Source: Haemonchus contortus (lineage: Eukaryota; Nematoda; Chromadorea; Rhabditida; Trichostrongylidae). From it: a stretch of 64,000 nucleotides of DNA. Made by a program: the position numbers and the translations under genes. Shown piece after piece: positions 1-10,426 of this stretch (positions within the stretch are counted from its first letter, which is position 1; each line of letters begins with the position of its first letter). The stretch is from the NCBI GenBank assembly GCA_000469685.2, contig LS997566.1, positions 23,830,432-23,894,431 on the forward strand, in the 5' to 3' direction. The notes beneath the pieces are model-generated. The model was not told the DNA's origin and did not search any database. It worked only from the letters and a program-made list of their open reading frames with translations.

Positions 1-2808
1 TGTCTTTGCGTCTCCAGAGCGAAATACCAGGCGCCATAATCCTCGATCAGGTACATAAGATGATGCTTGAGGATGCCTGAATTTCAGAAGTTCATATTTA
101 TAGTATCGAAACGTCGGCAATCCATTGGCTCACTACGAACAGACAGCGGAGGAAATAATTGATGCTCTAGACGGCAGAGTGGATTGTGTTGTAAGTTTTA
201 TGATTCGCTGAGAATAGGGGAATCAGCTGAATAATGTCATCTGTCTTGGTATAATTTTCTTTCAATAGTTACACCGAATATTTCGCAAAAATCTACATTA
301 AATTTTCATAATGAATTTACGAGAGCGCTTTCATTTCAAACTTTAACGAACGGCTGGGTAGCTTTTTTCGACTTACTCTGCCGATTTGAGATATTCACAG
401 TTTGGATCTCGATGTAAGATGTGTAGACATGGAAAAATCAAGTCATTGGTGTGAATTCGGGGCTGAACAGAATTGCTAACCTTCTCGAGTTGCGCGGATT
501 TCATCCATTTAGTCTGTCCTTGTACAGCAGCAGTAAAGATATCCGAATGAATTGTGGACCGAGTGGATCTCTCGGCTAAGAATTGTGGCATTTATGCTGG
601 TACATGTTGTCCAACTCTTTCCAACTATCATAATCCCTTCTTTGATGTTGTCAAAGGTTTCGACATCGATCCGCATGAAGTTAATATGCATGTCTCATAA
701 CAGTATACCGTTACGAGAAACCTTTAAATTGATTGAGCTGCTCTACTCAAGTCCAACGAGTCGACTGCAATCGTCAACAGATACTCATTTAGATTTCTGT
801 TTCTGTGTGTTACCCTCATGAATGCCATTCTACTAGCTTTTGGAGAGCTGGTCGATGAGGCACCACTCTATTTTGATGACATTCGGAGATCGAGACCTAG
901 TTGCGCAGCATGTAATTGGATCGACACAAGTTCAAGCTCAAAAAGGGTAGGCAAGATATGGCTCCTGATTGGATGAGCTGTGTCGATAATATGGGGTTAA
1001 ACGTATGAAGCGTGCTACGTATTTCTACGATCCCTCCTGAGGGCGGATGATAACAGCGTTCCTATAAGAGACAGACGTTCTTGTGGTACAAGGGTTGTTT
1101 GAAGGACGCCCGAATTACCGCTGATTACTACGTTACATGGAGGCCTGGAAAGGATTTGCTTTCATCTTAATCGACAAAATTGTATTAGCCTATCGAAAAG
1201 AGGAATAGATGTTCGTCAGATTATTTCGTTGCGATCTTTCATTTTTTCAGTTTCCCCGTGGCAATTAAATTATAAATCAACGAAATGCGTATACGGTAAG
1301 TGCTTGCCACTTCATGCAAGTATTTGAAATGAGCAAAAGAAAGACTCACCCATACAGTCCTACTGTGCATTTCATGAGAATAGAATCACGCTTAAATTTT
1401 AAACTTCCGGAATATGCAGCCAAGTGGAAACATTTAGCATTTTTTGCAGTTCCTTTACCTTGAACAACCTTCACCTACAAGTTTTGCGTGCATCATATCT
1501 TGCAGTCTTTACAGCCTTTGCAATCCGTTTATTTCGAGGTTTTTGAGTCGCTTTGTTTCTGCATTGCTTGCTAAGCTTGTAAATGAACAATTTATAGTTG
1601 AGTGGTGATCGCTGAATCCTGGTCTAAAACATGTAGTGAAGGTGCTTGGGCACCTCGTTTCTAGTATGCCGCGAAGAGGGGGGGGGGGGGGGGGGGCGGT
1701 TCACGCGTGACCCCATTAAAGCTCTTCGCGCACGCAGCATCCTTTCAGTACATTTCTGTTGAAATGGACCAAATTAAATTGCAGTAGTCCACGGTTTCGC
1801 CATGAGTAGAGCAAATCTCTTCACTATGGCAAAAAAGCTTCGAGATTGAGAATTCACCTCACAGGTCAACGGTTTACTTCTCAAGCGTTCAAAATGAGAA
1901 TAACTTCAATTTTTCGTGCTATATATTGCGTTCTAACGAGGGGCCACAGCTATTTTTTACTTTCATCATTGAGGATTGAAGATGATAAGCAAAATTCATA
2001 TGCGAGTATGCCTGAAGTAAGGGATCAGCTAATGACGTTGAGAAGGCCTCCGCATGGTTGACTATGGCGGAAATTTGAAAAGCATGGATCAGCTAATCTT
2101 AAATACACTGTGTACTTGCTCATAGATATGGAAGGCGTACCTTAGGGAGTATCATCTTCGTTAGTTCTTTCGAAAATCCGATCGGGAGAATCGGAAGACA
2201 CTAGGACTTCCTTTCTCAATAAATGCATTTTGCTATATGCATTGCAAATAACTTGGCTGATCAATTAATTTCCCCCTTTTTTTTTGATATATTGAAGAAC
2301 TGTGGATTTAGGTAATTGGCGCTGGAACAGGTGGAACAGTAACAGGTATCGCAAAAAAGATAAAGGAAAAAATTCCAGGTTGTCTGGTGAGTGAATCTTT
2401 CCTGTGCTGTCGGGAATTGTTAGCATGAATGTTATAAATGTCAGGTGGTTGGCGTCGATCCAGAAGGCTCGATACTGGCTGATCCCACTAAAGGAGAAAC
2501 GAGTTTCTATGAGGTTGAAGGTGTGGGATATGACTTTGTGCCCGGAACCCTCAACCGATCTGTGGTTGACAAATGGTTGAAATCAACTGACAAGGTTTGT
2601 TCATGTTTAATTCCTAAGCCTTAAAGATCTATTGTTTTTTTTTCGCTCAGGAGTCATTCGAGGTGGCTCGTGAGATGATCCGTAAAGAAGGGATCTTATG
2701 TGGTGGTTCCTCTGGCTCGAACGTTCACGCAGCATTGGAGATTGCCCGTGGCCTCCCAGCGGACAAAAATGTTGTGGCCATACTACCCGATGGCATAAGG
2801 AACTACCT
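1..2808 (+). CDS. cbs-1: Cystathionine beta-synthase, catalytic core, 3' exons (partial gene)
   Basis: This PLP enzyme condenses serine and homocysteine to cystathionine in transsulfuration. Five exons fit: <1-50, 104-190, 2312-2386, 2445-2594 and 2651-about 2808. All have GT donors and AG acceptors, and the frame is kept at each junction. Signatures seen are [13 protein letters not shown], the PLP phosphate-binding loop [41 protein letters not shown] and ILPDGIRNY. The long EGVGYDF and DPEGS stretches match cystathionine beta-synthase better than plain cysteine synthase; a cysteine-synthase-like paralogue (cysl) is the alternative. The 5' exons lie outside the window. The frame is lost after RNY-L, where a weak donor (GTTGGT at 2809) is the only exit, and I cannot find the expected T-K-F exon downstream. 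The gene is therefore either continued by an exon I missed or truncated by the repeats that follow. Exons are clean, with no stops. Confidence 0.85.
1665..1925 (+). repeat. Degenerate MITE relative with G-tract, in an intron of the cystathionine beta-synthase gene
   Basis: This stretch begins with an uninterrupted run of about 19 G (near 1679-1697), then GCGGTTCACGCGTGACC. It continues with a body that matches the complete MITE at 20486-20882: the shared words CGCGCACGCAGCATC, CAGTACxTTxCTGTTGA, AGAGCAAATCTCTT and GAGAATTCACCTCA occur in the same order. The right terminal repeat is not visible, so this is a truncated copy. The G-run may be an expanded G-rich terminus. Confidence 0.65.
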
Positions 2809-4804
2809 GTTGGTTTTTTTTTCTAAATATTATTCCTTCTGCAAAACATGCCTTCGTCTGAATATAGGGCCGCGTAAACAGATAAGCTTGTCATGCTGTA
2901 GGAGACACACCTTCGTCGTTGGAACGGTACACTAATATCTTCTATCTTCTTGAAGGAATCCGCGAAAACCATAGTAATTGTGTGCTACTAATTCTATTAC
3001 CCACTTCGACATTTTATATATAGTCTCCAGTTTCCTCATAACGCCATCGTTCCTCATCACCCGAACGCAGTTGGCGTTGTTTCTTTAACAATATACCAAT
3101 GATGATGTGCGATTTTCCTAACATTTATCGGTCATCCCGACAATGGCTAAATTTGAAAGACAAAACTGCTGAGAGAACAAAAGTGTAGAGGTGATGACGA
3201 GCCCCCTTCTGATACCCAAAATCTGCGAAATTTTCGAAATACGCTGAGAGCTTTATCCCTTCACTGTAAATGAGGAGCCACTTCATAGGCAGCAGTAGGA
3301 TCATTTGAAGGTATCAGGAGCTGATCCTAAGACTTAAAATTTGTTAAGAGCTAATTGATTTCTATGGCTGTCTATCAAGTGCTTATCTGAGAAAAACTCT
3401 ACTTTCTAATCAGGGAATCGCTCGGCATCCTTGGAAAACCGATTTAAGGTTATCTCTGGCAGAGCAAGACTCGTGCCAAAGTGCATTTCCAACCCGGGAT
3501 CCCTCTCATTCGCCCGAGACTAGGCAGACCTTTTTGAACCTTATGTACAAGCATCAGGAACTGGAAGGATGGGAGCATGGTCTTAATAGATGTACATACT
3601 CTCGAACTGATTCGTGTGTTGGCGCTAGTAGTACTATAGTGAACTGTCCCTTTCACACCTGCTAATAGCTGCCTGAAAGATGGCCTAACTCGACTGTGAT
3701 AGCTCTCACTTATTTTCCACGCAATGGCAAAGGGCAAGGTGCAGATTTAGTTTTTTTTATTTCATTTATTTTTTTTTTTTTTGATTTTCAAAAAAAGTAT
3801 TGGTGGCTTTAATATCTACAATTAGAAAGGATTGCTGGAAGTATCTTTAAACCATAAAGTTACCTTGATTCAGAACCAAGTTTGTAAGCAACGATTGGAT
3901 GAGAGTGAGACACTTCAACGTTACTGGTGATGCTTGAACGGAAGGAAGCACTTCGTTTACAAAGGACGATACCTTTCTGTTAAATAAGATGCTCAATTAG
4001 ATACTATCATTGACTAGTATATATAATTGAGATATTTCAATTAGCATGGTCATAACCTCATTTCAGAGCAATACAGACTATTTATTTTATCATTTTTTAA
4101 ATATATTGCATGTTGTTAAATCACACTTGTAGTGTAGATCCTTATTTGCAGCGGCAGTTACGTCTTAAAAACTGATTGTTTGAATGTTATTGCATCTGTT
4201 AATAAAGATGGGTTCAAGAAAGTTTTTCCCAGGAATTGCAAAACCGCCAAGACACCATCATTTTCAGAATGATTACAAGACGATTGAGCGTTTGCTCCGT
4301 TCGCTGAGCCTCAGAACTTTGCCTTTCCCATCTAACTCCAATTGAGCCGAGTAATCTCATCCACGAATACACGTCCGGTTAACGACGCGGATTTGTCATT
4401 TGGAGAGAGTCAGACCGCGAAATGACAATGACAGTTAAACTAGCAGTTTTGAATCATCCAACAATACACTGCAGGCAAGCTCGGAGGGGCAACATATTCA
4501 ATGGGCTGGTAACATCGCACTTACTGTAGAAGACGGTTGTTGAAATTTGTTTGGAAAAGGAAGCTTCGATGTGAAATAGGATATCGATGGGGAAAAATGA
4601 GAAAGCTCGCAAAAATAGGACATTCTGGCGAGATCAACAGAAATGGTTTTTCAGAGGGCGTAGAGTCCTCTGTGGTCCCTCACAACTTCCCATCAGTGTT
4701 TCCACCTTCACTTATTTTCATCAGCAATCTCTTCTCCTTCAAGCAGCATCTCAAGCTCCGGAGGCCCCACTGCGTGAAAAGTCAAGCTAACTCTTTAACC
4801 CACT
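2809..4804. other. No gene recognised
   Basis: The stretch is AT-rich with T-runs near 3750-3780. The longest open frame (3450-3737, minus) has no recognisable domain or flanking splice signals. The part after about 4400 may be decayed 5' sequence of the RTE copy that follows. Confidence 0.5.
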
Positions 4805-5744
4805 TGATTCGATGAACATCGATTTGTGCGAAATCCTGACAACCGAATTGGACGTCTGAAAATGAGAAGATTGGGCTCACCTCTTCCCTCATACACCCAG
4901 CTGCCTACGCACAGCTATTAGGACACATATAATATGGATGCGTTCCATACGGATCTAGAAAAGCTCTACAGAAAAAGGACCATACTTTCTTCGGTGTTGT
5001 CGTCCGTGTTCTTAACGTCAGGATTTGATCTAGAAGAAGGAACGAATAACCATTCATGGTAATTTGCACTTTCAGAAGGCTTCTCATTTGCGATGAACAT
5101 GAGAGTCACCTGGTGGACAGTTTCATAATGAAATAGACCACATCATCGATCACAGTTTTGCCTACTGACCTCCCTATCCCAAATTTCTACACGGATCGTA
5201 TCTCCGCGAGATATTCCTTCTTTCGGTACTCGGAGGTACATAGAGCTGCAAAGGCCAAGAACCGTGGGTGCATAAATTGAGGCTTTTTCTTTCCTAGCGA
5301 GTTTATGATTAAGCTTCCCCCATCGGCAATATTGTTTGAGAAAAACGGCTTGTCTGGCACTTCGCGATAGTGCTAGGAAAACAGAGAACCAAGTAGAAAC
5401 GTCCTTCCTAGAAGGCTTTTAAGCTAACACGCCGGTGTGGAATCGCACGAGCAACAGGCAATCATCTACAATTGCGCGAACTCGCAAAGAAGAGGAGCGA
5501 TAAAGGAAGATAGAGAATGTTACCTACGATGCGAGGTGCTCACGTCGTGGAAAACTAGCGTGATTGTGTTCCCTACATAAAAAGGGTGCTTAGGCACTAC
5601 TCGCAAGTCTCGTCCAATCTTCCCTCAGACGTCCTTCAGAGAATTTTCAGAGTAATAGATGAAGGACGGTCATGCGATTGAGCAGAGCTTTGGAGAGGGT
5701 TCAAGACAATGATCACACCTACATTGTCACGAAACCCGTTGTAG
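4805..5744 (+). mobile_element. RTE-type LINE, degenerate 5' part (copy i, left of the LTR insertion)
   Basis: Broken frames recall the apurinic-endonuclease and early RT part of hookworm-type RTE elements. Examples are a start like MNIDLCE (4813 on), KMRRLGS, a fragment equivalent to HGNSQFQK near 5055, and the block FHNEIDHII near 5125. The last 60 bases before 5744 encode a decayed form of the RT stretch that reads STIDHIHTLSRL in better copies. Many stops and frameshifts are present and much of the RT middle is deleted. It continues at 16386 after the LTR element. Confidence 0.75.
5741..5744. repeat. Target site duplication GTAG (left copy)
   Basis: GTAG directly precedes the left LTR and is repeated at 16386-16389 directly after the right LTR. 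The flanking RTE sequence is continuous if one copy and the element are removed, which confirms the duplication independently. Confidence 0.85.
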
Positions 5745-6164
5745 AGTAAGCTGGCGCGCGCAGCGGATCGTGCTTGTACCTCTTAGACTAATAATTAACT
5801 AAGTTTTATTATGAAAGTAATAATTAGTGCAGATAGAGTTTGCAAGGCAGAGATATGAGCAGTAACAGACGAATTATAATAACTTCTCATAACAACTCGG
5901 AATACGGATAAAATGATACAAACATAACACGATAGGAGAACATATATACAAAGGCAAGCAAAGAAAGCAATAGGTTGACAAACAGATCTTCGTGTCTGGG
6001 ACAGCGCCCCAAGATGCAAGAGAACTGTGCAGAGAAAGGCGACTGTCCTCCGGTCCGACGTCTGGCCGACTCCTCGACAGCTTCCATCGTCCTCGCTCCG
6101 CCCTGAAATAGATGAATCATGAAAGTTGCCTAACTATCGTCACGCTTTCACAGCATCACTTACA
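5745..6164 (-). repeat. 3' LTR
   Basis: In element orientation it starts TGTAAGTGATGC and ends CCAGCTTACT, 420 bp. It matches 15966-16385 except at 6075. The ends are a short imperfect inversion (TGTAAG / CTTAC). Small ORFs inside it are duplicated with the LTR and are not convincing genes. Confidence 0.95.
5805..5810 (-). terminator. Polyadenylation signal AATAAA in the 3' LTR
   Basis: AATAAA on the minus strand lies about 60 bases before the LTR's downstream end and downstream of a TATA-like box (5942-5948). This is the usual U3-R order. The same word occurs in the 5' LTR at 16026-16031. Confidence 0.55.
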
Positions 6165-6176
6165 CCTCCCCTCTTT
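6165..6176 (-). promoter_or_regulatory. Polypurine tract (plus-strand primer)
   Basis: On the minus strand the twelve bases AAAGAGGGGAGG abut the first base of the 3' LTR (TGTAAG). That is the required position for priming second-strand DNA synthesis in LTR retroelements. Confidence 0.9.
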
Positions 6177-6252
6177 ACCCGAAGTCCGACCCGGACTTCA
6201 GACGTGCTTGCATACGGCGGTGAAGGATAAAAGTGGCTCACCGAACAAATGC

Positions 6253-9200
6253 TCACGGTTCAAAGTACCGGAGTACTTGCGATTGAGTGACGACGGCGCG
6301 GAGCGAATAAGCCCATTGCAGCAGGGTGTTCCATGTCGGCAGTGCCCGGAGCGATTTCGCATGCCCAAAAACGAACTGGCCATGGCGGCAGCGGGTGGTA
6401 GCCACATTTAGGCGCCGGTAGTCGTTGATGAAGGTGTCCGCATCTGGATTAAAATTAGTTTTTGTAGTGAGCAAAAGAACAACCTCTTTCTCTCGGCCCT
6501 GGACGGAGTCCACGGTGGTGAGCTCGACGTTGTACTGCTCGGCGTGCGGCCTCATCCGACGATACTGCTCCCTGTAAAAGGTAATCACGCAGATGTCCTG
6601 CGGAGCGATACCCAATCCCAGGAGCTTGCGCAAAACGCCTAAACATGCTGAAATTTCATTTTCATTAAAATGGGACATACTAGGGGCCTGCGCCGATTTG
6701 CCCGCCACATCTACAAAGATAAACGGGACGCCTGGAGTCGGGAAGAACATTCTCGACACAAGGAGGCTACGAGCCTCCGCGGGGGTGCCGCTGACTAGCT
6801 GCCCATCGTATGCGATGCGGTTGGGAAGAGCCAGCAGTGCCGGGTGAGCGCGGAAGGTGGTGATGAGCGGCGCTACGGGTACTGCTGGGGCGTGGAGGAG
6901 CAGGTCCATGACACTGCGCGCTCCGTGGACGGCTGGGTTGGCCGTAGGTGGGCATTTGACGTGCGGAGCGAGCTGGTGCACGTCCCCTATATAAACCTGG
7001 CGAGCGTGCGGAAGGCGGCTAGCGATCGAGAGGAGAGCCGGCTCCGGGATCTGCGACGCCTCGTCCCCGATGACTACCCTGAAGTCGCGAATATAGGATT
7101 TGAAAATCCCCTTGCGACCGGTGGAATTCAAAAGGGATGATGTCGTCATGCAGATGACGGAAGGACGCCGTACCCTGAACATGATCTTCACCATGCGCTT
7201 GAGCGTACGCGAAACATACTGCTCCGCGATCTCATACTCGTCCTTCTGGTCATCCGTCATATTGGGGATCGCTTCCGGATGCTCCATATAACTTTCAATA
7301 ATGTCGCGGTACCCTTTAAACAGCTCGCACTTCTCGAGATCTCCCTCCGACAGTTGGTCCTTGAATTCACTTCCCAGCGACTTCAATACCTTACTAAGGT
7401 CGACAGGAGTCGGAGTCAAGTTATCGGCCGCCGCTGTGTCAGAAATATGCCGCACCACTCGCATTTGAGGAAAGTCCTCAAGAGAGAGTAATGTGTCCGT
7501 GAATTGAGCCACAGCTGCGTTAGTTGAGGTCGTCACTATTACTATGGTCTCGCTGTCCCCAGATAGTAACGCAGCTATTATGGCTCCGACGAGTGCCTTT
7601 CCGGTTCCGAACGCAGCCTGTATGGCCACCAAGGGGATTTTCCCGGTTCCGACACGAACTGCGTCCCGTTGGTCGGGCGTGAGTGTTACTGAACGTCCTT
7701 TAACCCGGAAGAAGCGTTCCTCATCTGACGGCGGTGGAAGAGACTTAAGGTGAGGCTCATCGCTAGTGCCCAGTGGCTGGTTCGCATAGAGGATGGTGAT
7801 CAGCTGATCAGCCAGGGTGCGCGGCATCACATTGTCGAAAACGTCCATCCGCGACACAATATCATACACCGGGTTCGCCGACGTTGTGGATTTGCCGAGA
7901 CGGACGCATACGTCGAAGGCTCGGGTTCCTGGTACATCGCGTCCGAACCGATGAATCAGTCGCTTAAGCGGTTCGTGTGACCATGGGAAGGCCTGCAGGA
8001 CGACTCTGACTTCTTTGCGCGGAGGATTCGCTTCTACCGCTACCACCTTCATTTTAATGAGGTTCAAAGATCCTGGCACCCATAGGATCGCGTGTCGGCC
8101 AGTTGACCATCCAGCCTCTGATGCCATATCCCTCAGCGTTATTTGAATACGAAGGGGATGCCAAACCGGGGTGACCACAAAAGCCACGTCCCAGTGCGTG
8201 TGCTTGTCATCCCCTGCTGCATTAACGGCGGCCAATGCCGAGCAAGCGGCATTGCAAATCTTAGCTAATCTTCGTTTCGACCCAACAGGGTCCCTATAAA
8301 AGTTGTCAAACCGGCCGAGGCGGTCGGCGAACCAAGCGTGCTCTGCGGGAGAGATCTTGAACACCGTGAGGGGTAAGATCCCTTCGTCAGGGTGCATTGG
8401 CAGGAAACAGCGAATTAGCCCCGCTAAGTGCGCTCGTGCTTCCAGGGATACAGGAGGCTCACAGAAGCGAGTAGCCGATGAGACGTTTACTCTAGAGTGA
8501 GCGCCCAGAATCTCGAACGGAACCGTTCGATTCAGCGAAAACTGACAAATCGACGGAGTGATGGTGACAGCGTCCGGACAGCCTTCGAAGGCAGCTCTCG
8601 CGTGGATCACGTTGTTGTAGCGGGTGGTCCGGGATAGTATGATCCCATATATGGGTTCCTCGCGGTTGATTATAGGAGCGAAAGCGAAGTGGGGGACCCT
8701 GCAAAAGAACGAGGAGGTGGTCTCCAAAGCGGTAGTGCGTGGTACCGAAGCCTGCCGGAGGGTCGTTCTAGGGGACTCCAAAGCCTGGAGGGTCGGCTTG
8801 ACCGAATACACCCAAACAAAATCTTTTATTGACAGCAAGGCTTTGTTAAAGCCTCGACCGCCTGTAATCACATCGATGGAATACTGGTCGAATGTGATAC
8901 AGTGCAGGTCACGGCGGTCTGGGCCCATAATAAAGAAATCTTTAGCCTCCAGTATCACACCGGCACCCCATCCGGTGGCTACCACCTGATAAAGGACTGG
9001 GCGAATGCCCTTGTACACGGGGGGAATCTTGACCGAGTGCAGCTGATCTGCCGGCGACGGGCTCACGTTGGCGACATCGACTTCGTCATAGGTTCCGGAC
9101 AAAAGCTGGTTCATCACCTGCTTAGACCGCGCTCGAAAGTCTATGGTGTCCTCCAAGTGTGGGATCTCGATAAATGGAATTCTGGTCGGCAATCTATCCG

Positions 9201-9519
9201 CACGGAACACCACTTGTGGGAACAAGGACTTGTTAAAACGCGTCGACATGTATCCCGCATCCGGGAGGTGACGGTACACAGTAGTGTCCAAAGTCGCCGT
9301 TACCGTGGGGAGGTTCTCACGGAGAAAATGCACCGGACGAGGGTTGACGAAACGTGCCCATGGGTGTTTGTCAATTAGGTAATGAGTGTACCCTTGTGGT
9401 GTATCCTGCGGTAACTGAGACGTAGGTACCTGAGGGAGTGGTCCCGAGAAAACCGAGGCACTGGTTGGACGACTCTGCCCCCAGGCTGACGCCGACGAAG
9501 AGACGCCGCGCCTTGACAT
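6253..9519 (-). CDS. ORF2b: SF1 (Upf1-like) helicase carried by the LTR element
   Basis: The protein has about 1,088 residues from the first ATG (9519, MSRRGVSS). The frame is actually open upstream to a TAA at 9712-9714. The N-terminus is Ser/Pro/Gly-rich. About 550 residues of unrecognised globular sequence follow, then a complete SF1 helicase core: motif I AAFGTGKALVGA (near 7610), Ia IVTTSTNAAVAQF, II GDEASQIPEP (near 7060), III YIGDVHQLAP, IV TTFRAHPALLALPNRIAYDG, V TVDSVQGREKEV and VI RRLNVATTRCRHGQ. The order and the FRAHP..LPNRIAYDG block are typical of the Upf1/AAA_11-AAA_12 group of RNA/DNA helicases. One oddity is Ala where motif I normally has Thr or Ser after GTGK. The protein would presumably unwind nucleic acid during the element's cycle. 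The stop TGA (6253-6255) lies 76 bp before the purine tract, so this is the last gene of the element. Confidence 0.9.
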   Translation of the reverse strand: MSRRGVSSSASAWGQSRPTSASVFSGPLPQVPTSQLPQDTPQGYTHYLIDKHPWARFVNPRPVHFLRENLPTVTATLDTTVYRHLPDAGYMSTRFNKSLFPQVVFRADRLPTRIPFIEIPHLEDTIDFRARSKQVMNQLLSGTYDEVDVANVSPSPADQLHSVKIPPVYKGIRPVLYQVVATGWGAGVILEAKDFFIMGPDRRDLHCITFDQYSIDVITGGRGFNKALLSIKDFVWVYSVKPTLQALESPRTTLRQASVPRTTALETTSSFFCRVPHFAFAPIINREEPIYGIILSRTTRYNNVIHARAAFEGCPDAVTITPSICQFSLNRTVPFEILGAHSRVNVSSATRFCEPPVSLEARAHLAGLIRCFLPMHPDEGILPLTVFKISPAEHAWFADRLGRFDNFYRDPVGSKRRLAKICNAACSALAAVNAAGDDKHTHWDVAFVVTPVWHPLRIQITLRDMASEAGWSTGRHAILWVPGSLNLIKMKVVAVEANPPRKEVRVVLQAFPWSHEPLKRLIHRFGRDVPGTRAFDVCVRLGKSTTSANPVYDIVSRMDVFDNVMPRTLADQLITILYANQPLGTSDEPHLKSLPPPSDEERFFRVKGRSVTLTPDQRDAVRVGTGKIPLVAIQAAFGTGKALVGAIIAALLSGDSETIVIVTTSTNAAVAQFTDTLLSLEDFPQMRVVRHISDTAAADNLTPTPVDLSKVLKSLGSEFKDQLSEGDLEKCELFKGYRDIIESYMEHPEAIPNMTDDQKDEYEIAEQYVSRTLKRMVKIMFRVRRPSVICMTTSSLLNSTGRKGIFKSYIRDFRVVIGDEASQIPEPALLSIASRLPHARQVYIGDVHQLAPHVKCPPTANPAVHGARSVMDLLLHAPAVPVAPLITTFRAHPALLALPNRIAYDGQLVSGTPAEARSLLVSRMFFPTPGVPFIFVDVAGKSAQAPSMSHFNENEISACLGVLRKLLGLGIAPQDICVITFYREQYRRMRPHAEQYNVELTTVDSVQGREKEVVLLLTTKTNFNPDADTFINDYRRLNVATTRCRHGQFVFGHAKSLRALPTWNTLLQWAYSLRAVVTQSQVLRYFEP

Positions 9520-9711
9520 GCCGGAAGGGCCGGGCCTACCGGACGAAGCAGCTGGAGTAGGCAATCCACGCCCACGTGCCGCTCCCCGTGACGAGGTGGC
9601 ACCGCGGGAAGACGTTGGCCCAGCTCCTGACGGGGCACCGAAGGTGACGACGGGCTTGCGTCTGCTCGATTGCGAGCGCCGAAACTTGGCTGGAGGAGGT
9701 TGACTCTCCGG

Positions 9712-10020
9712 TTAGGGTGGCCTTATAGAACTAGGTAGAGGAGGCGAGGAGACAGCAAGCTGTTCCATGGACGCCGTCATCCGCGAGAGCGGTTCGGAAG
9801 ACCCGGAACTAGACGCTAGGCGAGAAGGACCGGCAGTACTACGAGACGCTGAACCGCGAGACCGTGATCCCGTGACGCCGCCGGGAAGCGCGGCTCGGGG
9901 AGCCTCAGCCCCCGGAGCAGGCGTCATCTCGACGTCTTCCATCGTAGATTCCTCATGATGGCGCTTAGTGGCCGGCACCGTCGACGGGCCACATATAGGT
10001 TCTTCGTCCGAAGAATCCAT
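9712..10020 (-). CDS. ORF2a: short acidic then Ser/Pro-rich leader protein, in frame with the helicase
   Basis: About 102 residues from ATG 10020, beginning MDSSDEEPICGP. An acidic start is followed by Arg/Ser/Pro/Gly-rich low-complexity sequence, with no known domain. This is the first ATG after the likely splice acceptor at 10327 if the 70-nt intron 10222-10153 is removed. The longer open frame upstream begins with a non-ATG codon. It ends at TAA 9714-9712. The same frame then runs open, with the same Ser/Pro/Gly-rich character, into the helicase, so this may be the true N-terminus of ORF2 cut off by one stop codon. The stop could be a mutation in this copy or a regulated stop. Confidence 0.6.
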   Translation of the reverse strand: MDSSDEEPICGPSTVPATKRHHEESTMEDVEMTPAPGAEAPRAALPGGVTGSRSRGSASRSTAGPSRLASSSGSSEPLSRMTASMEQLAVSSPPLPSSIRPP

Positions 10021-10152
10021 AGCAGATTCCCCCAGAAGGTAGGAACCAGCCAAACAGGCAGTTGTAACAGTCGAAACACGACTAAACGAGTCCGGAACGG
10101 ATTCCGTTGCCTTAGGACTCGGAAACAAACAGTGGTATCAGCCGAAGCACGG

Positions 10153-10327
10153 CTATTATGAAAAATGATAAAAAAATAAAGAAAAGAGAGATAGAAGATA
10201 AAAAATGATACCTGTGTTTTACCTGTGTCGATGAGCCGCTATGAAACTTTTAATCGATATCGAATAAGAATAATAACCAAGAGCACTAGCACCAGTAAGC
10301 GAAAGTCGGGTTCAAACTAATTACCTG
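10153..10327 (-). promoter_or_regulatory. Likely (trans-)splice acceptor and small intron upstream of ORF2
   Basis: On the minus strand CCCTCTTTCAG ends at 10325, a consensus nematode acceptor, about 100 bases after the ORF1 stop. About 100 bases on, CACAG|GTAAAA (donor at 10222) and a T-rich stretch ending CATAATAG (10153) bound a 70-nt intron of typical nematode size. No ATG occurs in the joined leader before 10020. This suggests ORF2 is made from a separate spliced or SL-trans-spliced mRNA. It is inferred from the sequence only. Confidence 0.45.
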
Positions 10328-10426
10328 AAAGAGGGATATAAGTAGAGCGGTCTGGTAATAAGGAAAACATGTAGCTCTCTCCGAAAGAGACACGGAAAAA
10401 TAGGAAATAAAATCTCTCCGAAAGAA

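Noticed and set aside
1679..1697. G-run as a telomere or G-quadruplex regulatory site
   Set aside because: A pure G homopolymer at the edge of a MITE relative is better explained as an expanded repeat tip.
5795..6120. Small minus-strand frames (74 and 77 residues), repeated at 16016-16341
   Set aside because: They lie within the LTR and are duplicated with it; overlapping frames with no domain, so they are LTR sequence rather than genes.
8902..9378. Plus-strand 158-residue frame inside the element
   Set aside because: Antisense shadow of the helicase frame; no domain and GC-rich codon bias explains it.
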